Part shown: piece by piece, positions 1-12,200 of the stretch
How the letters are laid out: each line of letters starts with the position of its first letter
Position numbering within the stretch: the first letter of the stretch is position 1
Assembly: GCA_030522415.1 (NCBI GenBank)
Contig: CM060113.1
Location: 6,303,967-6,367,966 of the forward strand
DNA from: Channallabes apus
Taxonomy: Eukaryota > Chordata > Actinopteri > Siluriformes > Clariidae
Direction: 5' to 3'
Length of the DNA stretch: 64,000 bases
Made by a program: the position numbers and the translations under genes
Notes under the pieces: generated by a model
Told to the model about the DNA's origin: nothing
Database searches by the model: none
Seen by the model: only the letters and a program-made list of their open reading frames with translations

Positions 1-317
1 TTTGTATAATGCATTGAAAAAGAAATTCCCAGATAGTAAAATGTCCATTATCATGACTTTATCCGTAAATGTTTTCTTCTAAAAGTGCTCATTACTTAGC
101 AGGATAAACGAGAGTTCACATGCTATGATGTCATGCATTGCCTAATATGACACTTGCAGACATAGACAAAGATCAGATAAAAAACAGCAGTGTTCATTTA
201 GTTCACAAAGGCGGGACAAGAACAAAGAAGGCACTGATGGTTTTTATAGCATTTTACTAGAAGCTATAAAAACATACAGTATTACAGAGTTCTGCGTAAA
301 GATGGAATGACATTATA

Positions 318-828
318 CACTACCGTTCAAAAGTTATAGATCACTTTCTAACTCCATGACGGTTCCTGATGTTTATTTCTTTCTACATTGTAAAGTTTTG
401 CTGAAGGCGTCCAAAAGCTGCATGAATCTCCTTTGAACAGTTGATATTGAGATGTTTCTGCTACTTCTGCTCTGTAAAGACTTCATAACGCCTCTAATCT
501 GAGCTGCTGTTAATTGGTCATTTTTCAGGCTGATAACTCTAAATGAACTTCTCGTCTGCAGCAGAGGTAGGTTTTGGTCTCGTCCTCCTGGGACGGCCTT
601 CATGAGAGACAGTTTCATTATGGCGCTGGACGGATTTTGCAAATGCACTTACAGACAATACTGTTCTTGCAGGAACTATTACACAAAGGCCGACCTCTGT
701 GTCTTAAAATAACAACTAACTGTTGTTTCTGTTGTTACATAATTACCTAATTCCATATGTGTTATTTTATAGGTTTGAAATCCACAGTATTGTTGTAGAA
801 TGTGACCCCAAACTTTTGAACGGTAGTG
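318..828 (-). mobile_element. Internally deleted Tc1-like element with HTH remnant
   Basis: The ends are CACTACCGTTCAAAAGTT and its complement, flanked by TA at 316-317 and 829-830. The minus strand (about 648-373) encodes a partial transposase N-terminus (RVISLKNDQLTAAQIRG, ISTVQRRFMQ), a helix-turn-helix region. The catalytic part is missing. Confidence 0.8.
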
Positions 829-1699
829 TATATTCTCTCTCTCTCTCTCTCTTTTTTTTTTTTTAAACAAATATGTCTTTACAACCTGGCTGCAACATTG
901 TGGCAGAATAACACACTGTCCAAAGCACTCTCCACCCTCTTCTGCATACATGAGTTCACTCCTGGACATGATTGGCTAGCATTGCTATGATTGACAGGTG
1001 ATACTCATATAATTTCCTTTCCTTTTCTTTAAATAACTACTTGGCAGTAAGGAGAACGCTTTTCTGTTGTGACAACTTGATTACACTTGTGAAAAGAATT
1101 GCAAGGATTTAGACTGACTGTTATTCGGGCCTGACATTTTAAAGAGAAATTTCAGGCCGTTTTTGTGAAATTATTGAAATGTTAAAATGTCTTTAAGGAT
1201 TTTTTTATTTTTGCCAGGACTCAGGCCCAGCGACCGTGACGGAGTGTCGGGTGTGTTAGCTAACATCCAAAACTTGATTTTAATATCAATACTGGAGAAT
1301 ATTTCCTATGATATGTGAAGAAGATATTTCATTGTGCTGTAAAGTACATGTGACAAATAATTGAATATTCTTCTTCTTCTTCTTCTTCTGTTAACTGCTG
1401 CGATAGTTACCACTTCCCTTTTATTGTCATTAGCTTCTAAGTTAGACTTCTTCTTTCTGAAGACTAACACACCAACACTGCCTGAATCAGCCATAACGTA
1501 ATGCAAGTCACTCTACACACAGTGTAATGAACATTTACGCTCTAAATTTGATTGATGTTCTTCAACAATTATCGCATTTAGCCAAATAGACACAAGGATG
1601 ATAATACATTGCTAATATATTCTTAAACACATACAGCATGAGCTATGTCGTGATTATACATGCAACTATCACACCCTAGACTGAATATTATATAATAGG
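829..1699. other. No gene seen
   Basis: A TC microsatellite at 831-850, a poly-T run, a retroposon-like tail (acatgtgacaaataattgaa at 1348) and a short (CTT)n at 1371-1390. No supportable coding region on either strand. Confidence 0.6.
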
Positions 1700-2230
1700 C
1701 GTATGACAAAAAACGCAGTTATGAAAGTAAAAACTCCCTTTATTTCTCTATAAAATCCCCAGCTACACTAATGCACTTATCCCAGTGTTTCACTAGTGCA
1801 GGGATACCATCAAGGTAGAACGTTTTCTTAATAAAAAATGCCTAAGCCACGATCGGACTCCCTGCTTCACTTAAGAAACGCTGGACTCCAAGGAGCTCCG
1901 GTAGAAATGGCTTGGAGTGAGGTCAGGATGTGTCTCCGAGCTGAGCTCCTATAATGTGGAAGTGGTGTTGGTGAATAAGTGTACAGTATATACACTTCCC
2001 ACAGACAGATTCATCTCTTACGCAACTTGGCCACTCGATTTTCAAGAAACAGACTTTCCACTCGCTCAGCGTTCATGGGAACGAGTGCACTGTGCTCTGA
2101 GCCACCTCGGCATTCTCGGGATCGTCGTTCACGGACATACGACCTCATTGAAAAAGTTTAGCATTGTTCAAACTGCGGCTTCTCTAAATGTAAACTGGTT
2201 TTACACGTTCCTTCATTCAGCAGCAACTTC
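1700..2230 (-). mobile_element. Mariner relic, transposase 3' part
   Basis: On the minus strand 1740-1830 reads through to LVKHWDKCISVAGDFIEK, a mariner (SETMAR-like) C-terminus. The same piece occurs at about 57390-57450. It is full of stops elsewhere. Confidence 0.6.
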
Positions 2231-2239
2231 ATCACAAGT

Positions 2240-5200
2240 CCGGGAACGTCCCTTAGAACACACACACACATAGAAAACACCCTGTTTTTTTTTTTTTTTG
2301 CCCAATAAATAGTTTTTTCCTTAAATAAGTAGTAAGTAGAAGAAATGAGGCACTCAGGCTTATTATATAAAACTCATCATCAAGTTAATTAAGCATGATG
2401 TAACAGGTAAGCATTTTATAAGCAGGTTTATTCAAACATCTGACTGATGGAGACGTATACAGCAAGTTTCATATACTGTTATTTGCATGCGGTCGAGCTG
2501 AAGAGCAGATTTGAAGAGCTTTCAAAAAAAAAAAAAAACCTTAAATCATCCGTTTTCTTCTTTCAGGAGATCGAATAGATGAAACACTTGATTCTACTAG
2601 ATTCCTCATATCAGTTGTGTGTAAATATTTCACTACTGCGGTAAATGTTTTCACAGCCCACTATAGATCATCCTGCTCATACATTAGGGTTAGTTTTTTT
2701 TTGTTAGTAAATGATGTTACAGCTTTCGCCATACAATGGTCTTGAGGTTTGCTGGTGGTCTCGGTGTCTTTTCCACAAATGATGTATGTGTCAGGGTTGC
2801 AATCTTGAAATTGCTGCATGAAGAACTTGTAATTAGTTGTTTGTCTAAGGAGCGGATGCGTTTGTCGCGGGCCTCGCCGATCACATGCGTATACTAAACT
2901 TATGTTCAACTTTTTAACTTTTTTTGTAACTTCTATTCAAAGTCTATGAGAAACATTCCATAAAGTGCAATTCCCTGCTTAAAAATCTTCAGTTTATATC
3001 ACCTCCTGCGTTTCATGTTAGGGATTGATTCTTTATATACAATGAGTCAATGTTTGTATGCTGCTGTGAACAATGAAACGCGCAGCCTATGCAAACAATG
3101 ACATTCGAGACTTGCAAATAGATTTTTTGGGAGGCGTGTATCACCAGGGTGTTTGTATAGATGAACGACTACTGGACAATACACATGGATACTGGGTATC
3201 ACCTCTCGTGCACTACACTTTTCACAGCACGAAATGCTTATCATTTGCGCAGTGTGACACACAGGTTATTATACTTAACGCTGTACACACCCTCGCTGTT
3301 CTCATTACCAGGGACACTTGTACACCTGCACGCTCATGTCATTATCCAAACATTCCAATCGAGTGTCAGCAGAAATACTAGAAAATATCTGGAGGGAATT
3401 TTTAAACAAAAAATATGCTAGAGTTTGCAGCTGATCTGCAGGAAGAAATGCGTTCTTGATGAACGAGAAGAATGGGACGACTGGTTCGAGCTGATAAGAA
3501 GGCTCCAGTAATTCAAAAATTACAGCTTGTTAAGCATAAGGCCAGGATTCTTAGGCTACAATGAGGGCAGTTGGGGGTCATCCAAGTTTAGGCTTCCAAT
3601 CTTTAATAGTACAATTGCAAGCAACGATGAGCGGGCCCAAGCACCTGGCACAGGCTCATTCCTAATGGCAGCAGATTCAAACCTGTGTGCTGATTTTTTG
3701 TAATAAATAAATAAATAAATTATCCTTAGAAGAACAAGAGCCATAAAGAGCCTTGTAAGAGCCATATCGTATTTGTTGTTGTGTTTATTTGTTTTATTCT
3801 ATCTTATTCTGTTCATTAGTTAAGCATTAAGCATTAAGTTTATTACATAAGCCATAAGCTTTGAATTTGTTAGTCAAGCGTCCATTTTGACAATCGTAAG
3901 TTGGTCTGTGATGTCATTCCACTATTACATGTATTTGTATGACTGTCGTATGATAGAAAGTTCAGTTTAGATGCGGAAGGCTACGGAAACACAAGCTTTT
4001 GACTGTATGCTAACCGTAATCAGATATATACAACAAGTGTGTTGTTATATGCGTAAGAAAATCTTGAACCGTTTGATACAGCAACAGGTGTTGTAACCAC
4101 AGTGGATTTACTCAAGATGACTGTATGAAGTGTTGATTCTTTGATGCTGACAAAATAAAATAAAAGAGACAAAGAGATCATTGGACTTCAGTTTTTCGTG
4201 TTGGTAAAAAAGGCAAGCCAAAGATACGCGTCAAAACTAGTGCAATAATATGTCCGCATCTACAATGGCCATCGTACATTTATGACATTAACACTATAAT
4301 ACAACATTATCAGAGTGATGATGTCATAATCATCTTGTAATCGTGCTAATGTCAGTGCTTGGGCCCTAATTATACACTTTCTAGTGTGTTGAAGGTGTTT
4401 GTCCATCTAGTGCACTGACCAGAGTTCTGGACTATTACACATCCTATAGTGCACTAGTGGGCCAGTCAAAGGCAAAGCCATTTTCCAGCTTTCTTATGAT
4501 ATGGCTAAACTCATGTACGAATATTTGAAACTTTTTGCTTGTGTTAACTTGTCTAGCTGTAATTCAGTTGTAGAACAGCTTCCTTTCATTCACCGGCCAA
4601 TAAATAGGCCTACCGGTTTTTCTAGCAGGGCTGATATTTAGGTAATGTCACGCTCGCAAACCTGCATGTAAACTGAATAACATCAGCAAGGCTGCAATTT
4701 ACCCTTATAACCCGGCCGAGATTCAGTACAACAGCACAATTACAAGTGTACAAATGATTTTTATATAATGGTTCTATTAAAAACAAACCACAGACGTTTC
4801 AGCCGCAAACATTATGGTTGAAGAAATGCTGTTTACCTTTTTAACCCAGATCTTTATTTGTTACACACACGCACACACACACACACTAATGCACAGTGAA
4901 ATCCTTCCTTCATAACTTGGGTCAGAGTGCAGGATCCGCCGTGATACAGCACCCCTTGAGCTAAATAGCGTTAGGAGTCTTGTTCGGTGGTGCAACAACA
5001 GCAAACTGGTGAAGCTGGGGCTTGAACGTAACTCAGCACTCTAACCCTCTGAGCTACACCACTGCCTTACTACCGAGCTACATTTGCTCCTTAAACGGAA
5101 ACAGTTCCCAAAGCTGGATAAAGGGTTGCATACTACCAGGCCATAGCACACACTTTTTTGACACCTTCCAATGGAATGAACTGAAGTGATACAAAGTGTG

Positions 5201-5925
5201 ACATTTCCATAGTGCCGTTATACTGAATAATCAGCACTATTGGAATGATTGGACTACTTAATGACTCAAATAGGTAGCCTGTTGTACACTATAATAGATT
5301 TGGTTATGTCCACTATTGACATTTTAAATTTAATCAGTTGTCAGATAAAGTTCTTACAATGAGGTTCAAAGGTTGTAGTGTTGCCAGACACACCTACAGA
5401 ATACAATACACTCTCTTTGAAGCTAGAGCTTCAGCGCTTCAGACAGCCTCTAATGAAACTTTTGTCTAGATTTCATGAGTGACATTTCCTTTCGCAGTTT
5501 GACATATCTTGAACAAAGTGAAAAAACAACAACAAAACACACACATACACAGTAGCCTGATACACAGTACAGTATGTCATGTCTGACATACTCATATGGC
5601 ATTAAATATCAAACCAGTGCCACCAGATACAGTACAGGAAATGGGTGTTGTTGATGTTGTTTTACTCAAATTGAAAGAATAATTTGTCCATGGACAGAAA
5701 GCTGTGGCTCACTTTAACTGAGTTGGGCAATCTTTTACTCTTTAGCATCCCAATCTATAGAAACGTGTAGGACTGCAGGACGCCCCAGGACTGGAGACAT
5801 CTATCATCTATCACCCCATTCAATCCCTTCCAAACAGCCACGAGGTCATTCTGTATGACGTATGACTAAAGATCTCTTAAGAAGTTTTCCGAGTTGTTTA
5901 GAAAACAGATGGAGCGACATTGTAG
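2240..5925. other. Intron or intergenic, no gene recognised
   Basis: AT-rich sequence with short ORFs only. One 82-codon minus-strand ORF (2661-2909) has a plausible composition but no recognised motif or matching splice context. A tRNA-SINE fragment (gagctacaccactgcc) ends near 5066. If the 6.0-kb exon is real, this is probably its first intron. Confidence 0.5.
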
Positions 5926-6260
5926 CGAGTGACGCGCGCGTGCCTCCTTTTGAAGTGTAACAGGAAAAAAGTGAACGAGCAGCAGAAGTTGCGCGCGCTC
6001 ACTGTACCTTCTCTCGTGGCGTGCCAGGAGGTCAGGATCACGAGCCCTGCACACAGCAGACCTGTGAGGATGAAAAATCTCTCATGGCATCTCATCCCAG
6101 CCCGGACAGGTGGTCCTGTGCTCGGTACCTTCACGCGTTAAAGTGCGTCACTCAAAGCGAAACCTCCCCGAGCGCGGGGTCACATCTGCTCATTCCGGCT
6201 CAAAACTCCGAGCAGTTCTCTCTCATCACCAAGCGCGAGAAGCTGTCGACTCTGAGCAGT
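5925..6260. promoter_or_regulatory. CpG-rich, promoter-like segment
   Basis: This stretch has dense CpG, including gacgcgcgcg near 5932, gcgcgcgctc near 5991 and gagcgcgggg near 6170. It sits in otherwise CpG-poor AT-rich DNA and overlaps the candidate first exon at 6008-6095. A CpG island promoter for a minus-strand gene is the simplest reading. No TATA box was identified. Confidence 0.4.
6008..6095 (-). CDS. Candidate first coding exon, type II membrane protein
   Basis: A 29-codon open stretch starts at an ATG at 6095 (an in-frame ATG also lies at 6134) and runs to a good splice donor, GTACAG, at 6007. It encodes a short N-terminus (MRCHERF), then a hydrophobic run of about 16 residues (FILTGLLCAGLVILTS), then WHATRE. 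This is the layout of a signal anchor as in Golgi type II enzymes, or of a signal peptide. The surrounding 5.93-6.25 kb is the most CpG-rich non-transposon DNA nearby (several GCGCGC runs), as expected at a promoter. I do not recognise the gene. No downstream exon was identified between 1 and 6007, so the rest probably lies to the left of the window or in a form I could not detect. It could be a chance ORF in a CpG island. Confidence 0.4.
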
Positions 6261-6452
6261 GTGACAGGGAAGATGATCATCATAATGATGGTGGTGACGA
6301 CGTGGGTGTGAGAAGTTGTTACGTAACATCATCATCCTTTCCCTTCTGCTTGGAATTCGCTTACTGTTCAAAATACAAGCTCCTCCCCTTCACCTGCGCT
6401 CTGACGTCATACAAGAGCAATGCATAGGGGAAAACTTTCAAAAGTGTACACT

Positions 6453-6496
<44 letters not shown>
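6453..6496. repeat. (ATT)n microsatellite
   Basis: About 14 ATT units; the flanking ORF of poly-Tyr is an artefact of the repeat. Confidence 0.95.
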
Positions 6497-6529
6497 AACA
6501 AGGCAATGCAATGCAAAGTTTATTAATAA

Positions 6530-6985
6530 AAGACACTTCATACACCAGGCGTTTCACAATGCTTTATAAATAAAATAAGAAAAAAAAAGGATTTGTGGAT
6601 TTTACTACTATTTACATGGTCACAAAGCAGCTTTACACAGATATATAAATTATAGAAGTATAGTACATTTCGTACACCACACATTTCACAATGCTTTACA
6701 AATAAACACAAAACAAAACAACAACATTAAACTCAATTAACTCAACTTTATTTCTATAACTCTTAACTATGCACATGATCACAAAGCAGAGTGATATGTT
6801 AGAGAAGTATAGTACATTTTATTCACCACACATTTCAGAATGCTTTACAACTAAAAAAAGACAAATAAAAAATTATTCAATTAGTCAATTTTGTTTACTC
6901 TAATTAACCTCATTTTACTAACTCTTTTAACTATGCGCATGGTCACAAAGCAGCACTGTACAAATATAGACGTTTCCATTTGAAA
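6530..6985. repeat. Three diverged tandem units of about 130-165 bp
   Basis: catttcacaatgctttacaa-like blocks recur at about 6545, 6678 and 6829. tggtcacaaagcag blocks recur at about 6617, 6777 and 6940. The units are diverged and AT-rich, with no ORF. Confidence 0.6.
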
Positions 6986-7259
6986 TGGATCAGTTTAAAT
7001 CTTCATAATAATAAAATGTATTCATTTCAAATGTATATCTGAAACTGATAAAATTTTTGTTGCCGAAGATGACACTGTCAAGGAAATTCCCCTGAGGTGG
7101 TATAAGCAAGAAACCTTTAGAGGAACAAACCACAAAAGGAAGCTTATACTCAGCTACAGTAGGTGACATGCTCACTAGCTCAGTGTCACCAGATACTGTG
7201 ATAATACATAACTCATTACCTTATATAACCATACAGGCTAATATATATCACAATTTGGC

Positions 7260-7622
7260 CCTTTTGTCACAGTAGTTACACTTACAATATCTTATTACAA
7301 TGGCATCTGGAAGTGGGTGGGATATATTAGGCAGCAAATGAACATTTTGTCAGGTGTTAAAAGCAGAAAAATGGCCAAGAAAAAGGATTAGAGTGAATTA
7401 AACAACTACAGATCTCAAGGGATGTTTTAGGTCTGCAGGGGTTAGGACCTACCGTATAAGTACTCCAAACAACTGAACCAGGTGCCGATCCAATAGAAGA
7501 GCTACTGTAGCTCAAATAGTTGAAAAAATTAATGCTGGTTCTTATAGAAGTGTGGCAAAACACCCAGTTAGAAAAGTGTGGACCTACACCATATTAGGTC
7601 ATAATGTTATGGCTGATCAGTG
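7260..7622. mobile_element. Fragment of a related TA-flanked DNA repeat
   Basis: It ends ataatgttatggctgatcag then tgta, sharing a terminus with 43141-43672. The left limit is uncertain. Confidence 0.4.
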
Positions 7623-7859
7623 TACATATTCTGTACAGTAGTGTAAACTAGGTTTATTTCCCATTACCATGTCAGATATGTATTTAGGACCATTTTTTAA
7701 ATAAACTAGAAACACCACAATGAAATCAATTCTCTAACTAATTGGAAGGTTAAGAGTTTTAGAGTTTTATGCTCTGGTAGAACTTGAGCAGCAGCATTTT
7801 GTATGAGTTAATGGTATCTGTTAAGGAAGCAAAATAAATGTTTAATGTGATGGAATGTA

Positions 7860-8192
7860 GGTGACATGGTGGCTTAGTGGTTAGTACTGTCTCCTTGCAC
7901 TCTAAGGTCCTTGTTTGCTTTCCACCTCTGTGTGCAGTTTGCATGTTCTCCCCGTTCTTGGTGGGTTTCCTGTGGGTACTCAAGTTTCCTCCCACAGTCC
8001 AAAAACATGCAGATTAGGCTAACTGCCATTCTGTGTGTATGTACAGTATTCCCATCACATTCCCTGTGATGGATTGGCACCTTGTCCAGGGTGTACCACA
8101 CTTCGTGCCCTAAGTCTCCTGGGATAGGATCCAGGCCCCCAGCAACTCTGCATACAGGTTTAAGCGGTATAGGTTATGAGTGAGTGATGGAA
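7860..8192 (+). repeat. tRNA-derived SINE-type repeat, copy 1
   Basis: It begins with a tRNA-like head (gcttagtggttagtactg) and continues with gtttgcatgttctccccg, tcctcccacagtccaaa and tgtccagggtgta. It ends at taagcggtataggttatgag. Ten or more copies of this family occur in the window. Confidence 0.75.
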
Positions 8193-8599
8193 TGTTCATG
8201 ACATATAGAATGTAATCTTGAAATGAATAAATAAAATGCAGCAATGATTCAGAAATTCTTCTGTTTTAAAGTCGCGTACTGCTTCAAAGCGCTGACACTG
8301 GAGACTCCTTGCATAAATAAGCATCGCCAACTGCACATTTTATTCACACATTCCTATAAAGGGGTTGTTTTTATTAAAATAAAACAAAAACCTATCAACC
8401 TGTTACCCAGAAGTGCATAAAAATTATTATGGGATGTCCCTTGCAGCTGGAATTACTAATAGAAAATGGATTGACCATTCAGATTTGAACAGTTAACAGT
8501 ACTCTGTTATAAATTTGTACAAGGGTGACTTCACAAGAGTGGTGTAATTTTCTGCAGGAGTTTTAACTTTTAAAACTTTTAAAATACATTTTTAAAAGT

Positions 8600-8920
8600 A
8601 CAGAATCTACAAAGGGCAACATGCCTTGCACCTCCAGGGTCTGGGTTTCGATTCCCACCTCGGCTCCATGTGCATGGAGTTTGCATGTTCTCTCCATGCT
8701 TGTTGGGTTTCTTCCAGGGGCTCCGGTGTCCTCCCACAGTCCAAAGACATGCAAATTAGGTTAATAGGCGTCCCAAATTGCCCGTAGTGTGTAAATTAGC
8801 ATCTCTGTGTTCTGTGATGGATTGGCAACCTGTCCAGGATGTACCCTGCCTTGTGCCCTAAGTCTCCTGCGATAAACTCTTATGATTAAGCGGAATAGAC
8901 TATGAGTGAGTTAGTGATGG
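8600..8920 (+). repeat. SINE-type repeat, copy 2
   Basis: Same family as 7860-8192: gtttgcatgttctctccatg, tcctcccacagtccaaagac, gattggcaacctgtccagga. Confidence 0.7.
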
Positions 8921-9177
8921 TGTCATACAATTAATATAACATGTAGCACCAAATTATCACCAAAAAAAGTTTATTTAATTGATATTAGTTACCATCTCCA
9001 GGGTTCAGTAGAAAAAAATACTGGCTTGTCTAAAATACCCTGAAAGTGAATGAGCTCTGTAACTTACTTATCAACCAGAAAGTTAAGGTGTTAATTCGAA
9101 TTTGTTAAAGTTAATTCAATAATGTAACGTTTTAATTCTGCTTAATTTGAAGGAACTGATTACACACAGTTGAGCTC

Positions 9178-9183
9178 TTTATT
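9178..9183 (-). terminator. Polyadenylation signal of lipocalin D
   Basis: The minus strand reads AATAAA about 50 bp past the stop codon. It lies in a block (AATAAA followed by GAGCTC) that aligns with the 3' ends of lipocalins C and A. Confidence 0.6.
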
Positions 9184-9232
9184 TCTAAAACATTAACTAT
9201 ACAGTGAACCATTGTAGTAATGAGAACTGTTT

Positions 9233-12200
9233 TTAGTTTTGCTTCTCGTCAGTGTCCTTTGTATCCTCTTTGCACAATTCTGCAAAAAACACAAATACAC
9301 AATTATTATATGTGTTTATGTAATACAAGTAGCATCAGGATCTTTTAAATATATAATTAATATACTGTAATTTCTGCTGCATTGTGAACCTATGTACAGT
9401 ATTAGACAGATTTACACACAATCTAATGTGCGAAAGGTATTTAACCTTTAAAACAACACTGATTTGTTGAATTTTACTTGCTAGATATTTTCTACTGTAT
9501 AGATATGTATTGAATAGATATTTTCTACTGTATCTCATAAACTGCATGGAGGAATGGATTATTAGGCATTTACACCTCACTGTTTTTGTCATCATTTAGT
9601 GATTGTTAGAAGATTCTTTTATGCATAAAGTATACGTCACTCATACTGACCTGATACTGTACTGTAGAAAGTGAACATTTCAGGAAATCCCAGGCACTCA
9701 GCTTGCTTTTTGAACAAATCCATTGCAGGTGTTGAAACATCGTGTTCTCTAGCTTTAACATGACACAATGACACACAACAACTTACTGAAACTCTTGTAA
9801 AATTTCATGAAAAGTTCTGAGCATTTGAGGTTTGGGCCTTGCTCAAGGGCTTAAAAGTGTTTCACAACATACTGTATGACATAACGATAAGTAAATTAAA
9901 TTCATGTATCTTAATCTAATGAATGAAGATGATATTTATTGACAAATTGCTGTTGTACTGTATGCATACATTTCTATCGACTTCCTGCTTTGCTGCATCA
10001 CATCACCCTGTCATTGATTAATTTCTGATATAAGCATGCAGATGCTCATGTTGTATTCCTGACAGAGATAAGTTGATAAGTACATGTCCTAATTGAACAT
10101 TAAGGATTTAATTAGTGTACAGTGCTCTGTTCACAAAATTTACACAATTAAACAATCAAGGCTGTGATTTCTTCCAGGAGTGGCCGAGTGATAGCAGAAT
10201 CTGTGTATGCAATGCCACTTTGTGGCACATTCAGAAATTACACCAACAAGACAATTCCAGTGATTGGTCAGTATTGTTGTTTTGTCATTAGGAAACACAA
10301 ATTCTCCAGACTACAGATTTCCTATTACTGTATATACACTTAATATATGATGATAAGTCAAAACATATCCGTACTCCAGTTATATTAAAACTTCTGTAGG
10401 CTGCACTGTCTCATCGTTGCTTTCCGTTCAAGGCTACTGTCTCCCAAGGTGCATATCAACACTGTGTTACATCAATTCTTTTTGCGGTGCAGACAAAAAT
10501 GGATGCCCCGCTTGTGATTTGCAGGAACGAAGAGCAGTGTGCAGCAGCAGCAGAGTATGGAAACATCCTCAATCGCAGAGTGAGAAAAAGTTCAAAAGTC
10601 AACCATCAGGTGGAAAATTCATCAGTGCTTACAGTTTTCTGGGATTCCCAAGTTCCAGTACTGTAACATTATCCTGGAAATAGGTTCAACAATCAGCAGT
10701 GCTCGTTACAGTGAGACGCTTATTGAAGAGCAGAAGCCTGAACTTAAACCTTTAATCAGAGGACAGCTATCTAAGGGCGTTGTTGATCTTGCAAAAAACG
10801 ATGCATGTCTGCACGCTTCTTCCAACACTGTCGACATTCTGCAAAAACTTTGTTTTGAGGTGTTAATAATAGTCCTTGTATATATCCTCCTTATAGTTAT
10901 GTACTTGCTTCATCAGACTTTCACCTGTTTGGACCCCTAAAAACCCTACGAGGATGAAGATTCACTTCTGATGAAGAAGTGAAGACAGCGGTGCATTCAT
11001 GACTGACATCTGTGTATGACTGTGTATGTGACAAATAAAATTTGAATTTGATTTGAATTTGATCCTAAAACCTTTTTTTAATGCGGAAATATGAAAGCTT
11101 GTTGACAGATGGATAGTGTGTACTGAAAAGCAAGGCGGATATGTCGTAAATGTTATTTGTCTTTTCTAAAAGTTAATGAAAATTAATTCTACAGCCAGAG
11201 TGCGGATAATGTTTGACTTATCCTCATAGTTAAGTTGGCATAGGTATTGAAATAGACAGTTACAGAATGTGAATTAACATAATGGCTCAAAGTAAGTGAC
11301 TTACAAAATAGTAAAAGCGCTCTGGTGGAGTTTTCTTTATTTTCTTGGCTGAGGCTGAAGTATTCAGTGAGACAGTTGGCGCTTGATGGTAATAAATAGT
11401 ACTGAATATTTCCACTATTGTCTGTCAATAGAAAAATAAAAGGGGTAAAAACAAAACAGTGTGTCATTATTGGTCATAGCATAGATCAGAAGATAGTTAA
11501 GACTTACCGGGCTCATGTAAAGGATTATGTTTAAGAGGGTACTCATTGGTTTCAAACCTACAACTGTTGTCTATTCTGTGAAGGGAAAAAAAAAATGAAA
11601 TCACTCACTCACTCACTCACTCATCTTCTATACCGCTTTATCCTGTGTTCAGGGTTGCGTGGGCCTGGAGCCTATCCCAGGAGACCTAGTGCACGAGACA
11701 GGGTACACCCTGGACAAGGTGCCAATCCATCGCAGGACACACACACATACACACACTAACACTCATTCACAAACTACAGACAATTTGGCAACGGCAATCA
11801 ACCTAACCTGCATATCTTTGGACTGTGGGAGGAAACCGGAGTACCCAGGGATGCTTATGTTCGACATATTTGAGTGAGAAGCCATGATTAAATACATCTC
11901 CAAGGGATTTGCCCTGCAAATAGTCGGCTGTCCATGTAACCCTCCCGGGGAAGGCTTCTTCTTTATGGCCAGGAAAAACAGGACTTTATTTCCTAGTATT
12001 GGTTACACGGGCCTCAACAAAATCACCAAAAGAACCCATTATCCCCTTCTTCTAATGTCTACAGCTTTAGACCTTTTGAAGGGGTCCAAGTCTTCAGTGA
12101 GCTGAATCTTCATGGCACATACCACCTGGTCAGAATTAGAGAGGGAGAGGGGTGGAAGACGTCTATCCACTATGTACAGTGTGTGAAAAACTATTTGCCC

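Noticed and set aside
2661..2909. 82-codon minus-strand ORF as an exon of the 6.0-kb gene
   Set aside because: No recognised motif and no clear acceptor and donor in a phase matching the candidate first exon.
6316..6573. ORF with a Tyr run
   Set aside because: It is the (ATT)n microsatellite read in one frame.
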